Shown one piece after another: positions 8,218-18,065 of a stretch of 64,000 nucleotides of DNA. A program made the position numbers and the translations under genes. The notes under the pieces were generated by a model, which saw nothing but the letters and a program-made list of their open reading frames with translations, searched no databases and was not told the DNA's origin. The stretch's first letter is position 1, and each line of letters starts with the position of its first letter. The DNA comes from JAJDOD01 sp050299835 (GTDB lineage Bacteria > Pseudomonadota > Alphaproteobacteria > Rhodobacterales > Rhodobacteraceae). The stretch lies in NCBI GenBank assembly GCA_050299835.1, contig JBNKWP010000016.1:11184-75183 (forward strand), read 5' to 3'.

Positions 8218-8916
8218 TTGTCGGGCGGCTCGATCATAGAGGTCACGGACGCCCGTTTCCGCTGGCCGGGGCGGGCCTCCTTTGCCATCGCGGTGCCCGA
8301 GTTCGGAGTGACCAGGGGCGAGACCGTCTTGCTTCTGGGCGAAAGCGGGTCGGGTAAGTCCACGCTTCTGTCCCTGATTTGCGGCACCATCCTGGCTGAT
8401 AGCGGGACGGTGAGCGTGAACGGCACCGATCTGAAAACCCTCTCCGGCGGGTCGCGGGACCGGTTCCGGGCGGAACAGATCGGCGTGATCTTCCAGCAGT
8501 TCAATTTGCTGCCATTCGGTTCGGTGATGGACAACATCCTGCTGCCGCTGCGCTTCGCTCCGGATCGCCGGAAGCGTTGCGTTGACCCAAGACAACAGGC
8601 GACAGAGCTTTGCCAAAAGCTGGGTCTGCCAGAGGGTGTCGAAACCTCGAAAGCTGCCAATCTCAGTGTCGGTCAACAACAACGGGTGGCCGTGGCCCGG
8701 GCGCTGATCGGTGAGCCGCCGGTGCTGATCGCGGACGAGCCGACCTCGTCACTGGACGAAACCGCTCAGGCGAATTTCCTGGACCTGATGTTCGACCAGG
8801 TGAAGGCGCAAGGCTCGACGCTTCTGATGGTCAGCCACGATCCCCGGCTAGGGGAGCGATTTGACCGCGTGGTGCGGATGCCCGAGATCGTGACAGTTGA
8901 AAGGCAGGCGGCATGA
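8218..8916 (+). CDS. ABC transporter ATP-binding protein (LolD/MacB-type), zinc locus
   Basis: This 232-residue ATPase has Walker A GESGSGKST, a Q-loop (FQQFNLLP), the ABC signature in the variant form LSVGQQQR, Walker B VLIADEP and the H-loop VSHD. It belongs to the small LolD/MacB-like group that partners with FtsX-type permeases. The start appears to be TTG 8218, two bases after the zrgA stop; no ATG or GTG lies near enough. Its stop overlaps the permease start by ATGA. It should power the adjacent permease in the zinc locus. Confidence 0.87.
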   Translation: MSGGSIIEVTDARFRWPGRASFAIAVPEFGVTRGETVLLLGESGSGKSTLLSLICGTILADSGTVSVNGTDLKTLSGGSRDRFRAEQIGVIFQQFNLLPFGSVMDNILLPLRFAPDRRKRCVDPRQQATELCQKLGLPEGVETSKAANLSVGQQQRVAVARALIGEPPVLIADEPTSSLDETAQANFLDLMFDQVKAQGSTLLMVSHDPRLGERFDRVVRMPEIVTVERQAA

Positions 8917-10163
8917 TCCTCCGACTTGCCGCCGGATCGCTGATGGCTCGGGCCCTGACGGTCTGCATGACCGTGCTGGCCATCGCACTGTCGGTCGCGC
9001 TTTACCTCGGCGTCGAAAAGGTCAGGACCGGGGCACGGTCCAGCTTCGCCGACACGATCAGCGGCACCGATCTGATCGTGGGCGCAAGGTCGGGGTCGGT
9101 GCAACTCTTGCTCTATTCGGTCTTCCGGATCGGAAACGCGACCAACAACGTGACCTGGGAAAGCTATCAGGACATCGCAGCCCGGCCCGAGGTGGATTGG
9201 ATCGTGCCGATCTCGCTGGGCGACAGTCACCGGCAGTTTCGGGTCATGGGCACCAGCGCGGCGTTCTTCGAGCACTACAAGTACCGACAGGGCCGCGATC
9301 TTGCTTTCAGCGACGGCGTGGTATTGGACGACCTCTTCGATGCGGTCATCGGGGCGGATGTGGCCAGGACGCTAGGCTATTCAGTCGGTGACCCGATCGT
9401 CGTGGCCCACGGTCTCGCCTCGTTCACCGAGCACAAGGATCAGCCCTTCCGGGTTTCGGGCATTCTGGAGAAGACCGGCACGCCCGTGGACCGGACGGTG
9501 ATCGTGTCGATGGAGGCCATCGAGGCGATCCATGTCGATTGGCAGAGCGGAGCCAGGATACCGGGGCAGACCACGCCTGTGGATGCTATACGCCAGATGG
9601 ACCTGACCCCCGGGGCCATCACCGCCGCACTTGTGGGCGTGAAAAGCCCGCTCCAGACCTTCGCCCTGCAACGGTCGATCAATGAATACTCCGAGGAGCC
9701 GCTGTTGGCGATCTTGCCCGGCGTGGCCCTGCAAGAGCTTTGGGGCATCGTCGGCATCGCCGAGACGGCCCTTCTGGCGGTGTCGGCAATGGTCGTGGTG
9801 ACCGCGCTGATCGGGATGATGGCGACAATCTTCTCCAGCCTGAACGAACGCAGACGCGAAATGGCGATCTTCCGGGCCATGGGGGCAAGCCCGATCACGA
9901 TCCTGGGGCTTCTGGTGCTCGAGGCTGTGCTGACGGCAGCAGTTGGGGCCATGCTGGGTCTCGGTCTGCTCTATACAGGTCTGTTCGTCGCCCAGCCGAT
10001 TATCGACAGCACCTTTGGCCTCTTCCTTCCGATTGATCCGCCGGGATTGCGGGAAGGTCTGGTCCTGTTAGCTGTCATCGCTGCTGGCGCGATAGTGAGC
10101 CTGGTGCCTGCCTTGCGTGCCTACCGCCTGTCGCTGGCCGATGGTATGATGGTGCGGACATGA
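8913..10163 (+). CDS. FtsX/MacB-type ABC transporter permease, zinc locus
   Basis: This 416-residue protein has the classic layout: an N-terminal transmembrane helix, a large periplasmic MacB-like domain (about 40-270), then three C-terminal helices beginning near LLAVSAMVVVTALIGMMATIF. The cytoplasmic coupling loop reads LNERRREMAIFRAMGAS, a hallmark of the FtsX family. It overlaps both neighbours by four bases. Such permeases usually move proteins or lipids mechanically or transmit force. In this context it probably works with the ZrgA-like protein and the DUF3299 proteins in zinc acquisition, but direct zinc transport is not shown by sequence. Confidence 0.85.
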   Translation: MILRLAAGSLMARALTVCMTVLAIALSVALYLGVEKVRTGARSSFADTISGTDLIVGARSGSVQLLLYSVFRIGNATNNVTWESYQDIAARPEVDWIVPISLGDSHRQFRVMGTSAAFFEHYKYRQGRDLAFSDGVVLDDLFDAVIGADVARTLGYSVGDPIVVAHGLASFTEHKDQPFRVSGILEKTGTPVDRTVIVSMEAIEAIHVDWQSGARIPGQTTPVDAIRQMDLTPGAITAALVGVKSPLQTFALQRSINEYSEEPLLAILPGVALQELWGIVGIAETALLAVSAMVVVTALIGMMATIFSSLNERRREMAIFRAMGASPITILGLLVLEAVLTAAVGAMLGLGLLYTGLFVAQPIIDSTFGLFLPIDPPGLREGLVLLAVIAAGAIVSLVPALRAYRLSLADGMMVRT

Positions 10164-10666
10164 CGCAGATCGACCGCAGACGCCTTCTGGCTCTCAGCCT
10201 TGCCGGGCTCACAACCCCGCGCATCGGGCTGGCCGCATCGGTCCGGGAGATCGGGTGGGAGGACCTGATTCCGCCGGGCGTACCCTATTCCGAGATCATC
10301 GGTGAAGGTGAACTTGACGAGGAGAACGACACCTGGCGTCCCGTTTTCGATGCGAATGCTCTGAAGTTCAACGAGGCGCTTAACGGCAAGCACGTGAAGC
10401 TTCCGGGCTACATCATCCCATTGGACATGGGGGCGCAGGGCGTGACCGAATTCATTCTCGTGCCTTACGTCGGAGCCTGCATTCACACGCCCCCGCCGCC
10501 CCCCAATCAGCTAGTGCTGGTCAGCACAAAGACCCCTTGGCCCAGCGACAACCTCTGGGACGCCGTGTGGGTCACCGGGCAAATGCGCACCCAACTGGTT
10601 TCGACCGAGCTTGCCGAGATCGGCTACGCCCTGACTGCCGAGCGCATGGAAATTTATGAATGGTAG
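10160..10666 (+). CDS. DUF3299 protein with Tat-like signal (first copy)
   Basis: This 168-residue protein begins DRRRLLALSLAG, a twin-arginine-like signal. The DUF3299 domain follows, with W-E-D-L-I near the start, PGYIIPLD, and FILVPYVGACIHTPPPPPNQ. The Cys-x-His in that last motif is a candidate metal ligand. DUF3299 proteins are typically encoded with ZrgA/DUF2796 and a MacB-like ABC pair. The start overlaps the permease stop (ATGA). It is paralogous to the next gene, with the same order of motifs. Function is unknown; a periplasmic role in metal handling is inferred from context. Confidence 0.82.
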   Translation: MTQIDRRRLLALSLAGLTTPRIGLAASVREIGWEDLIPPGVPYSEIIGEGELDEENDTWRPVFDANALKFNEALNGKHVKLPGYIIPLDMGAQGVTEFILVPYVGACIHTPPPPPNQLVLVSTKTPWPSDNLWDAVWVTGQMRTQLVSTELAEIGYALTAERMEIYEW

Positions 10667-11166
10667 CCCCAGTCCTGTCCCGTCGCGATGCTCTTGTTTT
10701 TGCAGCTTCCGCTTTGGCCCTCCCCAGGGCGGCGCCTGCGGAGGAGATCATCGATCTCAAGTGGGAGGACCTGCTTCCCGAGGATCAGCCATTTGTCCCG
10801 AACGCGCTGAAAGGTCTCGTCCAGCAGGAAGGACCGGACCTTTCCAGCCAACAACCGGCTTCTAATGGTGTGAGGACCGACTGGAACGGCCAGATTGTCC
10901 GTCTCCCCGGCTTCATCGTCCCGATTGACTACAACGGAACTGGCGTCACGGCCTTCATTTTGGTGCCCTATGTGGGGGCCTTCATCCACGTGCCGCCACC
11001 ACCAGCGAACCAGTTGGTTTTCGTGACATCGTCGGAGCCCTATGAGAGCAAGGGTCTCTACGAGCCCGTCAAGGTCACCGGCATGTTCGGAGCCGCGTCG
11101 ATGAGCACCCAGTTGGCCGAGATCGGATATGCTCTGTCGGCGGATTGGGTGGAGCCGAATTCTTGA
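10660..11166 (+). CDS. DUF3299 protein with Tat-like signal (second copy)
   Basis: This 168-residue paralogue of the preceding protein also has an N-terminal SRRDALVFAASALAL signal of Tat type. It shares LKWEDLLP, PGFIVPIDYNG and FILVPYVGAFIHVPPPPANQ. The Cys of the first copy (GACIH) is replaced by Phe here (GAFIH), so if that residue binds metal the two copies differ. It overlaps its neighbour by seven bases, indicating tight coupling. It closes the zinc operon; repeat copy 3 follows about 50 bases later. Confidence 0.82.
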   Translation: MVAPVLSRRDALVFAASALALPRAAPAEEIIDLKWEDLLPEDQPFVPNALKGLVQQEGPDLSSQQPASNGVRTDWNGQIVRLPGFIVPIDYNGTGVTAFILVPYVGAFIHVPPPPANQLVFVTSSEPYESKGLYEPVKVTGMFGAASMSTQLAEIGYALSADWVEPNS

Positions 11167-11219
11167 ACCTTTGGTCGTTTCAGGGCCAACGGCGCTGCTA
11201 AACAGGCAACAGAAACCGC

Positions 11220-11256
11220 GTTCGCTCTCGGTGTGCTCAGGCCCACGGAACCATCG
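11220..11256 (+). repeat. Dispersed ~37 bp repeat, copy 3
   Basis: The core GTTCGCTCTCGGTGTGCTCA followed by GGCCCACGGAACCATCG matches copies 1 and 2, again on the plus strand and shortly after the last gene of a block. The match with copy 2 continues upstream through agaaacc. Confidence 0.7.
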
Positions 11257-11336
11257 GAGCCGCCCGGCCCGATGCGGATGCGGCGGGAAATTTTGTGCTG
11301 CATTTTAGGGCCTTGCGCCGTCTGTCAGCACCCGCC

Positions 11337-13415
11337 TCAAATATCCTTCATCAGCCGCAATGCGTCATAGATCGCGGCATGGGTGTTGCGGGCGCTGACC
11401 GCGTCGCCAATACGGAACAGCTGGAACCTGCCCTTCGGGTTGCGCTCCACGGTCTGGGGGCGTCCTTCGGTCAGCGCATTGTAATCCACCTCGCCACCAT
11501 TCACGGAGAGGGACTTGAGGTCGAAATAGAGCTCGGCGAGGGGCAGCGTTCCATAGTTCACCACGATCTGGTCGTAAGTCTGCTCGGTGGTTAGCCCGCT
11601 GTAATCCGTGCCGATTGTTGCCTTAAGCCGGTTCCCGTCCTTCGCCACACTTTTCAGCCGCCGCGTCACCGTGAAGGTCACGTTCTTGTCCTGAAGCGCC
11701 CGCATATAGGGGACCAGATTCATCCCCATGACCTCCGGAGCAAAGGTGCGGTCCGGGGTCATGACCTCGACTTGAGAGCCGGCATTGGCGGCGATCTCGG
11801 CAGCCATGAGGCCCGGATGGTCGCCGCTTTCGTCGTAGATCAGCACTTCCTGTCCAGGTTTCACATCGCCCGAAATCAGGTCCCAGGCCGTAACGGCAAG
11901 CGGTTGTTCCTGCCTGTTTTCAAAGAGTTCCGTGTTGGGCATTCCACCCGTAGCGACGATTACAATATCGGGTTCAAGGGCGATCACGTCGTCGGCTTCG
12001 GCCCATGTGTTGAAATGGAACTCGACATTGCGTGCAGCGCATTGGGACATGCGCCAGTCGATGATCGAGATCATCTCCCGACGGCGTGCGCTCAGCGCGG
12101 TGAGCCTGATCTGGCCGCCTGGATCGGGTTGTGCCTCGAACACCGTCACCTTGTGACCGCGTTCGGCGGCCACGCGGGCAGCTTCCAATCCGGCAGGCCC
12201 GGCTCCGACGATGACGATGTTGCGGGACATATCAGCAGGCGCGATCTCATGCGGCATCGTCAACTCGCGGCCCGTCGCCGCGTTGTGGATGCAGAGCGCC
12301 TCTCCGCCCTGATAAATCCGGTCAAGGCAATAGGTTGCGCCGACGCAGGGGCGGATATCATGTTCCCGGCCCTCGACAATCTTCTTCACGATATGCGGGT
12401 CCGCCATATGAGCCCGTGTCATGCCCACCATATCGAGAAGACCGGATGAGACGGCATGGCGGGCGGTGGCGACGTCGGGGATTCTCGCCGCATGGAAGGT
12501 TGGCATTCCGGTTGCCTGTCTGACGGCGCCTGCGAAATCCAGATGCGGGGCGCTTTTCATACCCTGAACCGGGATCACGTCCGTCAGTGCCGGGTCCGTG
12601 TGAACGCGGCCGCGGATCACGTTAAGAAAGTCGACCATGCCGCAAGCGGCCAGCTTCTTGGAGATCTCGATGCCTTCTTCCGGTGTGATCCCTCCCGTTT
12701 CTGCCTCGTCGGCGGTGTAACGTAATCCGACAATAAACTCGGTGCCGACACGCGTCCGGATGCCGGTCAACACGTCCATGAGCAGCTTCATCCGGCTTTC
12801 AAGTGTCTTGCCGCCATAGGGACCGTCCAGATCGTTGGTCAACGGCGACCAGAATTGATCGAGGAGGTGGCCGTAGACCTCAAGCTCGATTCCGTCCATC
12901 CCGCCGTCTTTCATTCGTTCGGCTGCATCCGAGAAATCGCCGATGATCCGTTCGATGTCCCAGTCCTCGGCCAGCTTGGGGAAGGATCTATGTGCGGGCT
13001 CGCGGTGCCAGGATGACGAAACGGAGGGCAGCCAGTCCCCCTTGTTCCATCCCGTCCGCCGGCCCAGATGTGTTAGCTGGATCATCACCGCGCAGCCATG
13101 ATCGTGGCAGGCATCGGTCAGGTTCCTGATCCACGGCACGACCTCGTCCTTGTATGCCAGAATATTGTTGAACGTCGGAGGACTGTCCGGGGAAACCGTT
13201 GCTGACCCTGCCGTCATCGTCAAAGCCACACCGGCCTTCGCCCGCTCTGCGTGATAGGCCGCATAGCGCTCCTTGGGCATCCCATCCTCGGGGTATGCCG
13301 GTTCATGGCTGGTGGTCATGATCCTGTTGCGTAGCGTCAGGTGTTTGAGCTGATACGGCTGAAGTAGAGGATCATCTGGCACAAGGAACTCCGTGGCGCT
13401 GCGCGTCTTACCCAT
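11337..13415 (-). CDS. N-methylproline demethylase-like FMN/FAD/Fe-S oxidoreductase
   Basis: This ~692-residue flavoprotein belongs to the trimethylamine-dehydrogenase/2,4-dienoyl-CoA-reductase group. Residues ~15-330 form an Old-Yellow-Enzyme TIM barrel (TSHEPAY, LTHLGRR). A cysteine cluster follows, then an FAD/NAD domain beginning VIVGAGPAGLEAA. The segment CVGATYCLDRIYQGGEALC is, as I recall, typical of N-methylproline (stachydrine) demethylases, which is the basis of the call. Only three of the usual four Fe-S cysteines are present. ATG 13415 is chosen; an in-frame TTG at 13439 would add eight residues. It is divergent from the leu operon and convergent with the zinc block. Likely role: demethylation of a methylated amino acid or betaine. 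Confidence 0.65.
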   Translation of the reverse strand: MGKTRSATEFLVPDDPLLQPYQLKHLTLRNRIMTTSHEPAYPEDGMPKERYAAYHAERAKAGVALTMTAGSATVSPDSPPTFNNILAYKDEVVPWIRNLTDACHDHGCAVMIQLTHLGRRTGWNKGDWLPSVSSSWHREPAHRSFPKLAEDWDIERIIGDFSDAAERMKDGGMDGIELEVYGHLLDQFWSPLTNDLDGPYGGKTLESRMKLLMDVLTGIRTRVGTEFIVGLRYTADEAETGGITPEEGIEISKKLAACGMVDFLNVIRGRVHTDPALTDVIPVQGMKSAPHLDFAGAVRQATGMPTFHAARIPDVATARHAVSSGLLDMVGMTRAHMADPHIVKKIVEGREHDIRPCVGATYCLDRIYQGGEALCIHNAATGRELTMPHEIAPADMSRNIVIVGAGPAGLEAARVAAERGHKVTVFEAQPDPGGQIRLTALSARRREMISIIDWRMSQCAARNVEFHFNTWAEADDVIALEPDIVIVATGGMPNTELFENRQEQPLAVTAWDLISGDVKPGQEVLIYDESGDHPGLMAAEIAANAGSQVEVMTPDRTFAPEVMGMNLVPYMRALQDKNVTFTVTRRLKSVAKDGNRLKATIGTDYSGLTTEQTYDQIVVNYGTLPLAELYFDLKSLSVNGGEVDYNALTEGRPQTVERNPKGRFQLFRIGDAVSARNTHAAIYDALRLMKDI

Positions 13416-13490
13416 AGAATGTCGAGCCGCATGAGACAAACGTTCCGGTGATCGGTCGCCTTTGAAGTTTGCCGGTTGCTCGATTGACCT

Positions 13491-13519
13491 TTGACAGGCC
13501 CTCTCGCGACGCCTAATGT
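13491..13519 (+). promoter_or_regulatory. Promoter of the leu operon
   Basis: A consensus -35 box TTGACA (13491-13496) is followed after exactly 17 bases by TAATGT (13514-13519). The predicted start point falls only a few bases before the leader-peptide ATG at 13528, so the leader would be translated from an almost leaderless mRNA. Confidence 0.75.
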
Positions 13520-13527
13520 CCCGCGCT

Positions 13528-13605
13528 ATGGAACAGGTTCAAAATATCCCGATGTCGCGCATCCTGCGCGCCGACCTGCTTCTCCTCCTCCTTAGCCGCC
13601 TCTGA
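13528..13605 (+). CDS. leuL: leu operon leader peptide (attenuation)
   Basis: This 25-residue frame (atg at 13528, tga at 13603-13605) encodes a run of six consecutive leucines (codons ctg ctt ctc ctc ctc ctt, 13576-13593) and eight Leu in all. It lies between a strong promoter and the leucine biosynthesis gene. Ribosomes stalling at these codons when charged tRNA-Leu is scarce would change downstream RNA folding. A shorter version from the in-frame ATG at 13552 (17 residues) is possible. It has no recognisable Shine-Dalgarno site, consistent with leaderless translation. Confidence 0.85.
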   Translation: MEQVQNIPMSRILRADLLLLLLSRL

Positions 13606-13634
13606 GCGTGCCTTTGGGCGCGACCGCTCAGAGG
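13599..13634 (+). promoter_or_regulatory. leu attenuator hairpin
   Basis: A perfect 10 bp stem pairs CCTCTGAGCG (13599-13608) with CGCTCAGAGG (13625-13634), its 5' arm overlapping the leader stop codon. No U-run follows, so termination may be weak or factor-assisted, or the structure may act on translation of the next gene. I could not assign the complete set of alternative stems by eye. Confidence 0.6.
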
Positions 13635-13672
13635 GGTTCCAGCGCCACCAAGACACCGCTAAGGAGACATCC

Positions 13673-14029
13673 ATGAATACGATCAATTTGTCCGAGAAGC
13701 TGTCACGCTTCTCCACGCACTGGGACCCGCATGTCGTTGCCGATTACAACGACAACGATGTGATGGTGGTCAAATTCCAGGGCGAATTCCCGTATCACAA
13801 GCATGACGACACAGACGATTTCTTCCTCGTCCTTGAGGGCGAGATGGAGATGGATATCGACGGCGAGGCACCCCGCCGCGTCGGTCCCGGCGAGATGTTC
13901 GTCGTGCCGAAAGGCGTCGTCCACCGCCCCCGTGCGGCGCAGGAGTGCAAGGTGCTTCTGATCGAGCCCAAGGGCGAACCCAATTCCGGTGACGCAGACC
14001 GCGAACCGGCCAAGAAACCCCGAATTTGA
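13673..14029 (+). CDS. Small cupin-domain protein in the leu operon
   Basis: This 118-residue single-domain cupin has the metal-binding motif 1 with two His and a Glu (PYHKHDDTDDFFLVLEG) and motif 2 (PGEMFVVPKGVVHRP). This suggests a bound divalent metal. It has a strong AAGGAG ribosome site and lies between the leucine leader and leuA, with leuA starting 10 bases after its stop. It should therefore be co-regulated with leucine supply. Its reaction is unknown; small cupins of this type are often annotated as mannose-6-phosphate isomerase-like without evidence. Confidence 0.85.
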   Translation: MNTINLSEKLSRFSTHWDPHVVADYNDNDVMVVKFQGEFPYHKHDDTDDFFLVLEGEMEMDIDGEAPRRVGPGEMFVVPKGVVHRPRAAQECKVLLIEPKGEPNSGDADREPAKKPRI

Positions 14030-14039
14030 GGAGGCGAAG

Positions 14040-15608
<1,569 letters not shown>

Positions 15609-16512
15609 CAGAGGCGGGGCCGCCGTTTGAACGGGCGGTCCCGACATATTCCGTCCGGGGAGTATCAAGGCTTCGCGTCTGGGAGAGCGGCCCTTATTCG
15701 GGATTAGCTCGCGGCCGAAACTGGCACCGAATTTTCATAATTCAACACGGATTGTTTCGTAAATTCACTTAAAGCGGATTGGACGCCTGCACTGTAGCCA
15801 ACTCTCCAGCAAAATAAGGACAAATTGGCGGTTTTCCGCCTAATTCTCGCCATATTCCTGACCTAAAAATGTCGCCAAGGCCGATGTCTGCCGGCCTGGA
15901 GTGTGTGTGTAAGATTTGAGGCCAAATGTTATCCCGGTCTCGTGTGTGTAAAAGGTAACTTGGTGGTGGCGATGTTTTGTTCGTCTCGGTCTCCGGAAGT
16001 CTACGAAAATGCCGTGGCAAGTTCCGGTTTGGGTGGTTCGTCAAATGATCTGTCCCGCGCTACCGCGCTGGGTTCTGCTGCGCCGTTCAATGGCACTGTA
16101 CGTCATCGCGTTGGGGGGCGTCCCATCTCCCCGCTCGGTGCAATGTGCCAGGACATTTCCCCTTCGGAGCGTGCAGCGACGAAACTCGGCCACCACCGTT
16201 TCTCCTTCGATCTCCCATTCCAATCCGTGAGAGGTCCCAACTGACATTGAATGCTCGGCGGTGACATCCGGACATCTCGTGTTGGTGGGGCCGGACTGCA
16301 TCGCGACTGGGTGGGGCGAGGCGCGTTCTGGTGGGGCAGAGCGCGCCTCATTTCTTTCATATTTGGAAACATTCGCCACCAGGAAGACTATTGATTTCAT
16401 TACTATAAATCTGGATTTGCCTTATTCCTGCCACATTTGTACCTTAAACAAGTCATGAATCGAGGAGTGTGTTGCCTTGGTTTGTTGTGTGCCAGAAGTC
16501 GAGTAGTGAGTT
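15609..16512. other. Long gene-poor region after leuA
   Basis: About 900 bases contain no convincing gene. A GC-rich hairpin without a T-run (about 15616-15643) may terminate leuA. The segment 15720-15960 is AT-richer than its surroundings and holds a GGCGG-TTTT-CCGCC hairpin (15827-15840) and two GTGTGTGTAA-type tracts (near 15901 and 15942). Open frames on both strands in 15900-16400 lack ribosome sites and protein-like composition. It could carry regulatory RNA or a decayed gene. Confidence 0.5.
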
Positions 16513-16773
16513 ATGTGTGAGTTCAAATACTGTGAAGGTCCCCATGCGTGTTTCCTGCGGGATATTTCACCCTGTCCGGCGGCCTGCAAATCGGAAGCGG
16601 CTGTGCCGGCGCCTTCCAACAAAAACCACGGTTTCGTTGATCGTGACGACATGATCAGTTCTTTCGAGGCCGCGGAACGTGCCGACACTCTGAGAATGCA
16701 GTTGGATAAGATCCGGGTTTCTTCAAAGCTTCAACGGGTGATCAATTTGCTGAATCAACGACAGTCGGCCTGA
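16513..16773 (+). CDS. Small Cys-rich hypothetical protein
   Basis: An 86-residue frame ends immediately before the convergent hydrolase gene. The first 25 residues contain five cysteines (CEFKYCEGPHACF...CPAAC), suggesting metal binding or disulfides. The second half is charged and probably helical (EAAERADTLRMQLDKI...LQRVINLL). The ribosome site is weak. The Cys pattern and the exact abutment of stops (16773/16774) favour a real gene, but I do not recognise the family. Confidence 0.4.
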   Translation: MCEFKYCEGPHACFLRDISPCPAACKSEAAVPAPSNKNHGFVDRDDMISSFEAAERADTLRMQLDKIRVSSKLQRVINLLNQRQSA

Positions 16774-17706
16774 TCAGGCAGCGTCGAAGAATTCCAGCGT
16801 TTCCCCCATGAATCTCTCGCGGATGCCGGGAGCCTCCATCATCAATTCGTGTCGCGCCCCGGAGATGGTTCTCAGTTCTGCGGTCGACCAGTTCGCATGG
16901 AATTTGATGATAGCATCGAGGGATACGATCCTCTCGTCGCTTCCGACGAATGTCAGGCACGGGATTGAAGGCCGTTTCGCGGAAAAGAGGCGATCTATTT
17001 CCAAAGTGGCGCTGCCAACCCACTGAACCGATGGACCGCCGAGGGCGAATTCGGGTGCAGCTGCCGCGTGCTGTCCGAGCCAATCATAGGTTTCGCGATC
17101 GGTTGTCAGCATATTCGTGTCGAAGCCTGTATCCGACACGTAGTTGGTCGGTGCCGTTCCCGGTGCAAGCAGGTTTCCCTTTTTGACCAGACGGGCAAGC
17201 GGTGGAACCATATAGGCGAAGGGACGGGCGTAGGCGGGCATTTGAATGCCCCACATTGGCGCCGAGAAGACTGCGCGTTCCACGTCCAGACCATTGAGGA
17301 GCGAACGAAGCCCGATACAGCCGCCCATCGAATGGGCGAGGAGTACGCGCGGACGCGGCAGGCCGATTTCCTCCACCCAGTCCATAAACGCGGAGACATC
17401 GCGCTGATAGTCCAGGAAATCGGAGACATGCCCCAATCTGACGTCGGAATCGAGGCGGTCCGATAATCCCTGACCGCGCCAGTCGAGGGAGGCAACAGAC
17501 CAGCCCGCATTCGTCAGGTCGCGAAACATTTTTCCATATTTTTCAATATATTCCGTCCTGCCCGGAAACAGCAGAACCGTGCCATTTCCGCCCGCCGCCG
17601 TCCAAGCACCCAGGCGTAGCCGCACACCGTCATCTGTCTTCCGCCAGACGATACGCCCGCCTTTGGGCGCATCGGCCAGATTGTGACGGAAGGGGGCGTC
17701 TTCCAA
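16774..17706 (-). CDS. Alpha/beta hydrolase, lysophospholipase-like (PldB family)
   Basis: This 310-residue alpha/beta-hydrolase has the nucleophile elbow AHSMGG, an LDWRGQGLSDR segment typical of monoglyceride lipase/lysophospholipase L2 relatives, and the catalytic His near GARHELMMEAP. Aspartate candidates are in the VGSDERIVS segment. No signal peptide is seen, so it is probably cytoplasmic or membrane-associated. It lies four bases downstream of the SCP2-domain gene and forms an operon with it. A lipid-directed role is plausible because SCP2 proteins bind lipids or acyl-CoA. Confidence 0.85.
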   Translation of the reverse strand: MEDAPFRHNLADAPKGGRIVWRKTDDGVRLRLGAWTAAGGNGTVLLFPGRTEYIEKYGKMFRDLTNAGWSVASLDWRGQGLSDRLDSDVRLGHVSDFLDYQRDVSAFMDWVEEIGLPRPRVLLAHSMGGCIGLRSLLNGLDVERAVFSAPMWGIQMPAYARPFAYMVPPLARLVKKGNLLAPGTAPTNYVSDTGFDTNMLTTDRETYDWLGQHAAAAPEFALGGPSVQWVGSATLEIDRLFSAKRPSIPCLTFVGSDERIVSLDAIIKFHANWSTAELRTISGARHELMMEAPGIRERFMGETLEFFDAA

Positions 17707-17710
17707 GGGA

Positions 17711-18001
17711 TCAGCTGAGGGCAGGGGCCAGCTTCATCGCCGCGCCCATGTCGCCGTCAATCGTCATGCGGCCAGACATGAAGGCGGCCGTGGGATTCAG
17801 CGTGCCGTCCAGAATCTCCCGAAAGGTTTCGGCATCGGCGGTCATTGTGACCTCCGCGTCCTCATCCCCCGCGCGGGCACCGTCGGAATCGAGCATGATC
17901 GCCCCTTCGTCTTCGATCACGAATTTCGCGGTTCCGTCGAAACTGTTTCCCTCCAGCTTTCCGTTCAGCGCTTCCACCGCCTGTTCGATCACGTCGCTCA
18001 T
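17711..18001 (-). CDS. SCP2 sterol-binding domain protein
   Basis: This 96-residue protein is a single SCP2 domain, with features such as AKFVIEDEGAIMLD, DAEVTMTADAETFREILDG and SGRMTIDGDMGAAMKLAPAL. SCP2 domains form a hydrophobic cavity that binds fatty acyl or isoprenoid ligands. It is transcribed away from the TPR gene with only 64 bases between them and precedes the lysophospholipase-like gene. A lipid-carrier role with that hydrolase is inferred. Confidence 0.88.
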   Translation of the reverse strand: MSDVIEQAVEALNGKLEGNSFDGTAKFVIEDEGAIMLDSDGARAGDEDAEVTMTADAETFREILDGTLNPTAAFMSGRMTIDGDMGAAMKLAPALS

Positions 18002-18065
18002 AGAGTTCTCCTCACATCACCGTCAAAGGCCTCGCATTCTGGCCCGATTGCGTTACGTTCCGGTT

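Noticed and set aside
16145..16165. Short match (ccaggacatttcc) to the 41857 GC-rich repeat
   Set aside because: Only about 13 bases match, without the conserved GC-rich core; likely chance.
16041..16400. A 119-codon minus-strand frame in the gap after leuA
   Set aside because: No ribosome site and no protein-like pattern; overlapping frames on the other strand are equally open.
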